DNA of 14,844 nucleotides. Origin: Candidatus Schekmanbacteria bacterium. GTDB taxonomy: Bacteria; CSSED10-310; JACPHN01. The stretch covers positions 1 through 14,844 of the forward strand of contig JACPHN010000255.1 of assembly GCA_016188575.1 (NCBI GenBank). Direction: 5' to 3'. Numbering within the stretch: position 1 is the stretch's first letter; the number at the start of each line of letters is the position of its first letter. Both the position numbers and the translations under genes were made by a program. Shown one piece after another: positions 7,695 to 13,593 of this stretch. Below the pieces are notes generated by a model. The model searched no databases, was not told where the DNA came from, and worked only from the letters and a program-made list of their open reading frames with translations.

Positions 7695-8944
7695 TCGAAA
7701 AGCTCCATGACGTCGTTGACGTCGCGGGTCACGGCGACGAGCTGGCCGTCTTCGACGGAGCGCTGGCCCAGGACCACGAGCCGGTCGCCGGCACCAAGCC
7801 CGGCGCGGATCTCGACCGACCGGCCCTGGATGATGCCGATCTCGACCTTCTTGCGGCGCGCGACGAAGCCGTCACCGGCGGGCTCGGCCACGAAGGCGTA
7901 CTGGTCGTCGCCGCGCGCGACGACGGCGAAAAGCGGCGCCATGATCCCGTCCGGACGTTCCGCGCGGACGACCTCGACATCGGCGAACATGCCCGGACGC
8001 AGCACGCGGGACGGGTTGTCGACGTAGAGGACGAGGAGGTAGACGAGCGTATTCTCGGCGGGCCGGGTGCTGAGGTAGGTGCGCCGGCCGGTGAAGCGGC
8101 GGCCATCCCCAGCCGCCTTCACGACGACCTCCGCCGACCGGAGGTTGGTCACGGCTGCGATGTCGCGCTCGGGGATGCCGACCTGTACCTTTACGGTGTC
8201 GATGTTGACGATGGTAGCGAGCCGCTCGCCGCGGTCCACGAACTCGCCGGCCTTGGGATAGACGCGATCCACGAAGCCGTCGATGGGCGAGCGCACCGTG
8301 CAGCGGTCACGATCGAGCTCGGCGGCGGCGAGCGCGGCGGCGCTATCGGTGAAGGGGGCCAAAGCGGCGTCGAGCGCGGACTGTGACTGGATGTTTCCCG
8401 TTGCGAGGCTGCGGGCGCGTTCCAGGTTTTCGCGGGCGAGGTCGTGCGCCGACTTGGCGCGGGCCACCGCCAGCTCGCAGTCGCGCGGGTCGATCTGGAT
8501 AATGGGCATCCCGGCGCGCACGTAGGTGCCTTCGTCAATGGGCGTGGAGGCGGTCTTGACGATGGGCCCGGCGGTCTGCGCCGCGACCGTGACCTCGTCG
8601 ACGGCTTGCAGGACGCCGGGGAGGTGGATGACGTCGCGGACGAGCATGGGTTTCAGCGTGGTGACGGCGACGTTGGCGGGGACGGCGGCGCTCCTGGTCG
8701 CGGCGGCGGCGGCGGTCTCCTCGGCGAGGTGCGCGGACTTCGACTGGATCGCAGCACCGATGGAGGTAACGACAAGCACGGCCACGACGACGACGATAGC
8801 CAGCCCGATGAGCTCCCACACCATGGCAGCGGCGCGATGCGGAGAGGAAGCGCCGTCGCCCCCGGGGTGCTCGGGCGAAGGTTGGCTGACGGTGCTGGCG
8901 GCGGCCCCGAGCTTGGGAGCGCCATCATCTTCGGACGGGTGCAT
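7691..8944 (-). CDS. RND periplasmic adaptor (membrane fusion protein, HlyD/AcrA family)
   Basis: A 417-residue adaptor linking the inner-membrane pump to an outer-membrane channel. A Pro/Gly/Ser-rich cytosolic N-terminus of about 40 residues precedes one membrane anchor (VWELIGLAIVVVVAVLVVT, about residues 42-60). The lipoyl-like half motif TVAAQTAGPIVKTASTPIDEG, a coiled-coil hairpin (AKSAHDLARENLERARSLA...) and the second half RDRCTVRSPIDGFVDRVYPKAGEFV follow, then beta-barrel and membrane-proximal domains. The anchor is transmembrane rather than a lipoprotein. The start is uncertain: ATG 8944 is used, ATG 9022 would add 26 residues, and the in-frame ATG 8824 begins right at the membrane segment. 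It ends in a four-base overlap with the RND gene. The 133-bp gap to the DUF547 gene shows no clear terminator. Confidence 0.92.
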   Translation of the reverse strand: MHPSEDDGAPKLGAAASTVSQPSPEHPGGDGASSPHRAAAMVWELIGLAIVVVVAVLVVTSIGAAIQSKSAHLAEETAAAAATRSAAVPANVAVTTLKPMLVRDVIHLPGVLQAVDEVTVAAQTAGPIVKTASTPIDEGTYVRAGMPIIQIDPRDCELAVARAKSAHDLARENLERARSLATGNIQSQSALDAALAPFTDSAAALAAAELDRDRCTVRSPIDGFVDRVYPKAGEFVDRGERLATIVNIDTVKVQVGIPERDIAAVTNLRSAEVVVKAAGDGRRFTGRRTYLSTRPAENTLVYLLVLYVDNPSRVLRPGMFADVEVVRAERPDGIMAPLFAVVARGDDQYAFVAEPAGDGFVARRKKVEIGIIQGRSVEIRAGLGAGDRLVVLGQRSVEDGQLVAVTRDVNDVMELFE

Positions 8945-9077
8945 TGGGACACCAGGTTGGCTGGCGCGCGGGCAGGAAATCTTGGCTACGTTATCCCGAT
9001 CATACCCATTCTCCTCGCGCATGTCCAGAGCGGCGCCAGCAAGGTTCCGCCGGCGCGGGTCGGGCCGCAGGAGCACG

Positions 9078-10046
9078 TTAGCCGAGCGTCTGGTTGAGCG
9101 ACCAGTCGTATCTCGCGTAGCCGAGCTTGTAGCCCGCCGCCTGGGCCGCAGCGATCTCGAGCCGCTGCTCGACGTCCACGTGCGCGGCAACGAAGCGCCA
9201 CACTCCCGTGCTGCCGCCGAAGTCCTCGGCGTAGTAACGCAGCGCGAGAGGGACGCGAACCGACCTTGCGGCGTGCTCGACGGCCACCGCGCCGGCAAGC
9301 CAGTTGCAGGCCGCGGCCTCGAGCTGGGCGTCAAGCTGGCCGGCGTCGTAGAAAGCCACCGCGGGACAACTCGCGGCGGCGCACACCAGGGCCGCGTGAA
9401 TGCGCGGATCGAGGCGCGTAGGGCAGCAGGCCAGCCGCGCATCGTCGTGGCGGAGCTGTGGGCGGCCGGTCGCCGGATTGCGGCCGTTGCGCCGCAGCAC
9501 GCCGTTTTCGATGTCGTCGAGCGTGAAGACGTGCGCGCCGACCTTGTAGGCGACCGTGGAGAAGAACGCCGGCATCTCCATGACGGAACGTTCGATCCGC
9601 AGGTTGATCACGCCGTGCATGACGAGCACATTGTAGAGATTCGTCCAGAACGCGATACGGGCGCGATCGTCGGGCATGTCGGCGGGGCTCACGCCGCGCA
9701 GCAGGACGCTGGCTGCCTGCAGCTCGGCGAAAGCCTGCGAGCGGCTCAGCGCCGCGTAATCCACGCGCCCGGCGCGCACGATTTCGGCCTTGAGGCGGTT
9801 GCGGAGCTGGCGGAGCTTCGTGGCGATCGCGTCAGGCGAACCCGCCTGGGCTTGTGTCGCGGTCGCGGTTGCGGTCGGGGTCGGGGTCGGGGTCGTCGGG
9901 AGGTCGTTGAGGATGCGCAAGGGGCGCAGCGATTTGGGCAGAAGTGCCGCGGCTATGGCCACGGGGCCACGGGCATGACCGAGGATGTCGGCGGCATCGC
10001 GCAGGGCTTGGGCGGTTCGTTCCATAAGGCTCATGTCATGATCCAT
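9078..10046 (-). CDS. DUF547 domain-containing protein
   Basis: A protein of 322 residues. An N-terminal segment (RTAQALRDAADILGHARGP, then AIAAALLPKSLRPLRIL) is followed by a Thr/Pro/Ala linker (about residues 50-68, encoded by GGGGTC-type repeats near 9850-9900) and a DUF547 domain. Domain signatures seen: AFWTNLYNVLVMHGVI (132-147), LDDIENGVLR (176-185), DPRIHAALVCAAASCP (213-228) and the terminal YDWSLN (313-318). DUF547 has no firmly established biochemical role; the conserved His and Cys residues in the HAALVCAAASCP stretch suggest an active site. Start codons at 10046, 10034 and 10025 are all in frame; 10034 has GGA seven bases upstream. It is on the same strand as, and 133 bp upstream of, the efflux pair, so it may be cotranscribed, but a functional link is not shown. 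Confidence 0.88.
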   Translation of the reverse strand: MDHDMSLMERTAQALRDAADILGHARGPVAIAAALLPKSLRPLRILNDLPTTPTPTPTATATATQAQAGSPDAIATKLRQLRNRLKAEIVRAGRVDYAALSRSQAFAELQAASVLLRGVSPADMPDDRARIAFWTNLYNVLVMHGVINLRIERSVMEMPAFFSTVAYKVGAHVFTLDDIENGVLRRNGRNPATGRPQLRHDDARLACCPTRLDPRIHAALVCAAASCPAVAFYDAGQLDAQLEAAACNWLAGAVAVEHAARSVRVPLALRYYAEDFGGSTGVWRFVAAHVDVEQRLEIAAAQAAGYKLGYARYDWSLNQTLG

Positions 10047-10392
10047 AGAGAAGGTTGGCCTGAATCCACCGGCTGTTTGTCGTCGACGCGACAGCGCCGC
10101 CTTTTTTCCTTTCCCGCTGGCGGGGGAGGGATTCTCTGCCCTTCCCCCGGCGAGCGGGGGTGGTGAGGTTGGGTGTGGGCCGGCGGCCGGTGAGGCGGTA
10201 AACGCCATATCGGCGGACTAACCCAACCACACCCGCCCCGCGCCCCGCTTCTATGCCACCATCCGGCCTCCACCATGCACTTTCCCAGCTCCGCACCACG
10301 CGCTCTCCATGGCATCGTTCGTGCATCCGGTCATTCGACACTATCACCAAGAAGGCCCCCCGGCTACGCACCCGATTCCACGGAGAAACAAC
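10047..10392. other. Divergent intergenic region with GC-rich palindromes
   Basis: This gap between the DUF547 start (minus) and the metallopeptidase-like start (plus) should contain both promoters, but no confident -35/-10 pair is visible. It holds two short palindromes, CCCGCTGGCGGG at 10113-10124 and CCCCCGGCGAGCGGGGG at about 10144-10160. Both recall the C-run/G-run hairpins at 4160-4247 and may belong to a related dispersed repeat. Open frames through it are Arg/Pro-rich shadows. Confidence 0.5.
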
Positions 10393-11742
10393 ATGACTTC
10401 CCCCACCCACTGCCGTATCCCGCGCCACCCTCTGCGCACCGCCCTGTCGCTGGCTACCCTGATGCTCCTTCCCGTTGCCTCCGCCGCCGCCGACTGTTCC
10501 TACACCGTGCGCGGAACCGTCAGCGTCGAGCACCAAATCGACGAGCTCGCGGATTCCCTCGGCACTTCGTCGCCGCTGGAGAATATCCAGGTGAAGGTCT
10601 CGGCAAAAGTGAAAGTCCTGGGTGTCTGGGCAACGTGGGGCGAATGGGACACCGTACGCACGGGCTCCACGGGCAGCTTCTCCGTCTCCAAGAGCAAGTC
10701 CTGCGCCGACCGGAGATTCAAGGTCGAGGTCAAGTTCGACGACGATGACCTCGAAATCCGCCACGAAAACGCCACTTCGTCGCTGACCAAGGTGAAATGG
10801 TACACGGTCCTCGAGGAGACCTCCGGTAGCCACGCCAGTTCCACCAGCAGCGTCGACCTCGGCGACTTCGTCTTCGAAAGCGGCGGCGATGAGGACCTCG
10901 GCGAGTTCGAGCCGCGCCGGCACGCCGACATCTGGGTGCTCTATCATCTGGCGTTCGACGAAATGGCCGGCATGGGACGTAGCTTCAACGACAAGGTCAA
11001 GATCAAGTACCCGCACAACGGCATTGCTGGTGACGAGCCCGAGGAAAGCTACTCAAACCCGCTCAACAACGTCATCTATATCGAGAAGAACAGCGACGAC
11101 GACGACGGTGACGATCCTGAGACGCTGCTGCACGAGCTCATGCACGTCTGGATGTATCAGCACAGCCAGGGTGAAGATGCGCTCGCCGGCTATCTTATCA
11201 CGCACCTCACCCGCGGCACTCACGACCTCGTCGACAAGACCTACGTCGCCTTTCACGAAGGATTCGCGGAATACGGCATGGACATCCTGATGAGCCGCCT
11301 GTTCGGCACCGACATTCCCGCGCCGTACAGCCGTGAGGGGCTCGCCGACAGGGGCATGACCAGCCTCGACCTCGTGCAGTACATGGACCTCGGGTGGCTC
11401 TCTATCTTTCGCATCATGAACCTCACCAACCTCTGCCGCTACGAGTTTGACACAACCAGCAGCCGCGTTCAGGATCGCGACGGCATCATCCTGAAGACCG
11501 AGGACGTCACCCAAATGAGCTTCGCAAACCTCGTCGACGTCTTCGATCTGGACAGCAGCGCGGGATACAGCGAGGACATTCACCGCGACGAGATGAATTT
11601 CGACGACTTCTTTACCCGCGCGGAGGACATCCTTTCGGACTTCGGCAGCGCGGACACCTCGACCTATCTGGACCTGGTCGATCCCGACAGCGCGCTCGAG
11701 CCGTACGACGACATCTGCACGAGCATGGTGGTGCACTTCTAG
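10393..11742 (+). CDS. Secreted HEXXH metallopeptidase-like protein
   Basis: A 449-residue exported protein. The signal peptide has a basic n-region (CRIPRHPLR), hydrophobic core (TALSLATLMLLP) and an Ala-rich cleavage site near VASAAA|DC. Residues of about 35-150 form a beta-rich domain (RGTVSV...PLENIQVKVSAKV...TGSTGSFSVSKSKSC) resembling transthyretin-like regulatory folds. The catalytic half carries HELMH (His247-Glu248-His251) and, 38 residues later, HEGFAEY (Glu289 or Glu293 as third ligand), the pattern of gluzincin-type zinc peptidases. The protein is strongly acidic with Asp runs (NSDDDDGDD), which could bind calcium. ATG 10393 is preceded by GGAG at seven bases. I do not recognise a named family, and protease activity is inferred from the motif only. 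A 15-bp hairpin follows the stop directly. Confidence 0.82.
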   Translation: MTSPTHCRIPRHPLRTALSLATLMLLPVASAAADCSYTVRGTVSVEHQIDELADSLGTSSPLENIQVKVSAKVKVLGVWATWGEWDTVRTGSTGSFSVSKSKSCADRRFKVEVKFDDDDLEIRHENATSSLTKVKWYTVLEETSGSHASSTSSVDLGDFVFESGGDEDLGEFEPRRHADIWVLYHLAFDEMAGMGRSFNDKVKIKYPHNGIAGDEPEESYSNPLNNVIYIEKNSDDDDGDDPETLLHELMHVWMYQHSQGEDALAGYLITHLTRGTHDLVDKTYVAFHEGFAEYGMDILMSRLFGTDIPAPYSREGLADRGMTSLDLVQYMDLGWLSIFRIMNLTNLCRYEFDTTSSRVQDRDGIILKTEDVTQMSFANLVDVFDLDSSAGYSEDIHRDEMNFDDFFTRAEDILSDFGSADTSTYLDLVDPDSALEPYDDICTSMVVHF

Positions 11743-11753
11743 TCTGACTTTGC

Positions 11754-11793
11754 CGCCCGACCCCGCTCTTGAACCCATGAGCGGGGTCGGGCG
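11754..11793 (+). terminator. 15-bp perfect hairpin after the metallopeptidase gene
   Basis: Arms CGCCCGACCCCGCTC (11754-11768) and GAGCGGGGTCGGGCG (11779-11793) enclose a 10-base loop, eleven bases after the TAG stop. There is no T tract behind it, so Rho-independent termination is uncertain; it may stabilise the 3' end or be a REP-like palindrome. Confidence 0.55.
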
Positions 11794-11999
11794 CGCCGCG
11801 ATGGCTTCGCAACGCCAATTCCCCGCAGTGCAGCGGAAACTTGGCGCGGGTTGATTGGCGAGAACCGCTGTTGGATCACCTCGTGTACAGCGCGGACTCG
11901 AGCTCAGCTTCGATAGATCCGATCCGAAGCGGGCTGCGGGGTTCCGAGCAGGGGCGCGATTCATCGCGGCCGGTAATCGGGGCCAGTAGTCGGGGCGGA
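11794..11999. other. Intergenic stretch, no gene seen
   Basis: Between the metallopeptidase hairpin and the transposase remnant I see no credible coding sequence. The right end (from 11951) carries a REP-like palindrome listed separately. Confidence 0.5.
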
Positions 12000-12012
12000 T
12001 CAGTCGCGGCCC
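11951..12012. repeat. Two degenerate REP-like palindromes
   Basis: GGGGCGCGATTCATCGCGG at 11951-11969 and the more degenerate GGGGCGGATCAGTCGCGGCC at about 11992-12011 are imperfect copies of the same inverted-repeat core that occurs perfectly at 12150-12171. They lie at and just beyond the 3' end of the transposase remnant, the usual place for REP elements around a RAYT gene. Confidence 0.6.
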
Positions 12013-12227
12013 GATGACCCCGCCCGATTGTTCAATCCGATGATCCCGTGTACGTGATCCGGCACGACCACGAATGCGTCGGTGACCACGTCCGAAAACC
12101 GCTCCGCCAATCCCGTCCACACCGATACGATGATGCGGCCGACGTCGGAGGGGCGCGATTCATCGCGCCCCATTCCCGCGGCGATGACCACGACAGGCTG
12201 TGGTTGCGAGTGCGGCTCATCGGCCAT
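12000..12227 (-). pseudogene. REP-associated Y1 (IS200-like) transposase remnant
   Basis: A 75-codon frame whose middle part, IIVSVWTGLAERFSDVVTDAFVVVPDHVHGII, matches the conserved core of RAYT/Y1 transposases around the HUH-type metal-binding motif (His-Val-His at 12048-12056, minus strand). These enzymes are normally about 150-250 residues. Here the N-terminal strands and the catalytic tyrosine helix are missing, and the frame ends shortly after the motif (NNRAGSSGRD). A perfect REP-like palindrome lies inside the reading frame, translated as GRDESRP. The gene is dead as it stands. Confidence 0.65.
12150..12171. repeat. Perfect REP-like palindrome inside the transposase remnant
   Basis: A 22-base element with 9-bp perfect arms GGGGCGCGA (12150-12158) and TCGCGCCCC (12163-12171) around TTCA. 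Related imperfect copies lie at 11951-11969 and 11992-12011. Confidence 0.75.
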
Positions 12228-12286
12228 TGATGCGCTGCGTCATCTGGAAGTAGAGCGTCGACTTCTCCGTCGGGGGAAAAATTTCG

Positions 12287-12312
12287 GCTCGCCGCCGCAC
12301 GCGGCGGCGAGC
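12287..12312 (-). terminator. Probable intrinsic terminator of the SUMF1-domain gene
   Basis: On the minus strand, arms GCTCGCCGCCG and CGGCGGCGAGC (12302-12312 and 12287-12297) form an 11-bp stem with a 4-base loop, followed within five bases by TTTTT (CGAAATTTTT). It sits 37 bp beyond the stop at 12349, in the right orientation for that gene. Confidence 0.6.
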
Positions 12313-12348
12313 TCCGGATCGGGAAAACAAGGTCAAAAAATACAAGAC

Positions 12349-13371
12349 TCAAAGCTCAAAGAATTGCGGAGTCCTCGCGCACCGGAACCCCATGGCGCCG
12401 CTCCTGGTCGACGGGTTGTTCCCGAGGCGGTAGCCGGAGCGGACGAGCGCGCCGGTGCCGTACCACGAGCCACCCCGTCTGACGCGGTCGGACCCGGAGG
12501 AAGGGCCGGTCGGATTCTGGTACGGACTTTGCGTGTAGTACTCGCTGCCATACCAGTCGCTCACCCACTCCGACGCGTTCCCCACCATGTCATACGCCCC
12601 ATACGGCGACACACCCAGCGGATAGCTACCCACCGGCGTCGTCGCACCGACACAGCCGCTGCCGGGGTGGAAGTTCGCATACGTGCAGTCCGGGCTCGTA
12701 TCTCCCCACGGGAAGATCCGCTGGTCCGTCCCACGCGCCGCTTTCTCCCACTCCGCCTCCGTCGGCAACCGCTTCCCCGACCACCTGCAATACTCCGTCG
12801 CCTGATTCCAATCCACGCAGTTGATCGGGTGCGTCTCCTTCCTGCTCACGTTGTCCGTGCAACTGCCGCCTGTATACGCCGCCGTGCACCCTCCACCATC
12901 CACGCACGCCTTGTACTGACTCGCCGACACCTCATACTCATCGACATGATACGCGTCCAGATTAACCGCGTGCACCGGATCTTCGTCGCTTTCGCACGAG
13001 TCATTCGGCGTCGTCCCGTCGCAGCTCACAAGAAATTCCCCGGCGGGGACAAGAACCATTCCGGGTGGCGGGGTGGGTGTGAGCGTGGGCGTCACGGTCG
13101 GCGTATCCGTTCCTGTTGCCGTGGCCGTAACCGTTGCCGTCGCTGTTTCGGTTGGCGTGGTAGTGTGCGTCGCGGTCGGCGGCACCAGTGTCGCCGTTCG
13201 TGTCGCGGTTGGTGTTCCGGTTGCGGTCGGTGGCACCAGCGTGCTCGTGGCTGTGCGCGTCGCGGTCGGCGGCACCGGTGTCGCCGTTCGCGTAGCCGTG
13301 GCCGTTCCCGTCCGTATCGACGTCACCGGCGTCGTGCTGCTCTGCCATCGCCTCGCCCCGCCCTGATGCAA
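12349..13371 (-). CDS. SUMF1/FGE-sulfatase domain protein with Thr/Pro linker (5' end in another frame)
   Basis: About 340 codons. A linker rich in Thr, Pro and Ala with repeated VPPTAT (about 100 residues) leads to a complete SUMF1-type domain. Seen: PPGMVLVPAGEFLVSC, DEYEVSASQYKACVDGG, HPINCVDWNQATEYCRWSGKRLPTEAEWEKAARG, PWGD, VGNASEWVSDWYG, RGGSWYGTGALVRSGYR and the terminal GFRCAR. Formylglycine-generating enzymes need two cysteines shortly after RGGS; here that segment has none, so FGly synthesis is unlikely. A binding, lectin-like or structural role of a surface protein is more likely. A TGA just upstream of the TTG at 13371 means the front of the protein lies in another frame (dockerin-like segment, 13564 downward). 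The protein is therefore frameshifted, or contains an assembly indel in the G-rich run near 13350-13370. Confidence 0.8.
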   Translation of the reverse strand: MHQGGARRWQSSTTPVTSIRTGTATATRTATPVPPTATRTATSTLVPPTATGTPTATRTATLVPPTATHTTTPTETATATVTATATGTDTPTVTPTLTPTPPPGMVLVPAGEFLVSCDGTTPNDSCESDEDPVHAVNLDAYHVDEYEVSASQYKACVDGGGCTAAYTGGSCTDNVSRKETHPINCVDWNQATEYCRWSGKRLPTEAEWEKAARGTDQRIFPWGDTSPDCTYANFHPGSGCVGATTPVGSYPLGVSPYGAYDMVGNASEWVSDWYGSEYYTQSPYQNPTGPSSGSDRVRRGGSWYGTGALVRSGYRLGNNPSTRSGAMGFRCARTPQFFEL

Positions 13372-13564
13372 TCAGGAGCGCCGTGACGGCATCCAGAGAC
13401 GTCACATCGCCGTCTCCATCGATGTCCCCGCGACGAAAGGTCTCGCTCACAAAGAACGTTCCATCGGTAAGATCCATCTCGATCGGCACCGCGGCGCCAT
13501 CGACAACGACGGACGCGAGAAACTTGTCAAAGCGAACCGCATACTGACCGCCCGAGGCGGCCAC
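13330..13564 (-). pseudogene. Dockerin-like segment, likely the frameshifted front of the SUMF1 protein
   Basis: The frame from 13564 reads ASGGQYAVRFDKFLASVVVDG, then MDLTDGTFFVSETF, then GDIDGDGDVTSLDAVTALL (about 13380-13430), a dockerin/EF-hand-like calcium loop with Asp at alternating positions. It is in frame +1 relative to the Thr/Pro linker that follows. Its own frame continues to 13001 only as a low-complexity shadow of the linker (repeated Asp/Gly/Asn/His). Two stop codons (TGATGA) lie just upstream of the GTG at 13564 and no signal peptide is present, so this is an internal piece of a longer secreted protein. The end at 13330 marks approximately where real coding switches frame. 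Confidence 0.5.
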
Positions 13565-13593
13565 CGACGCGAGCGATCATCATTGCGTGGGCG

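Noticed and set aside
8526-10166. Plus-strand open frame of 546 codons opposite DUF547 and the adaptor
   Set aside because: It spans two real minus-strand genes and their gap, with no recognisable domain; a shadow frame.
13070-13330. Plus-strand Val/Gly-rich repeat protein opposite the linker
   Set aside because: It is the reverse complement of the Thr/Pro linker codons; no start signal or neighbouring context supports it.
12082-13386. Plus-strand open frame of 434 codons opposite the SUMF1-domain gene
   Set aside because: Arg-rich throughout, complementary to the SUMF1 domain and linker; a shadow frame.
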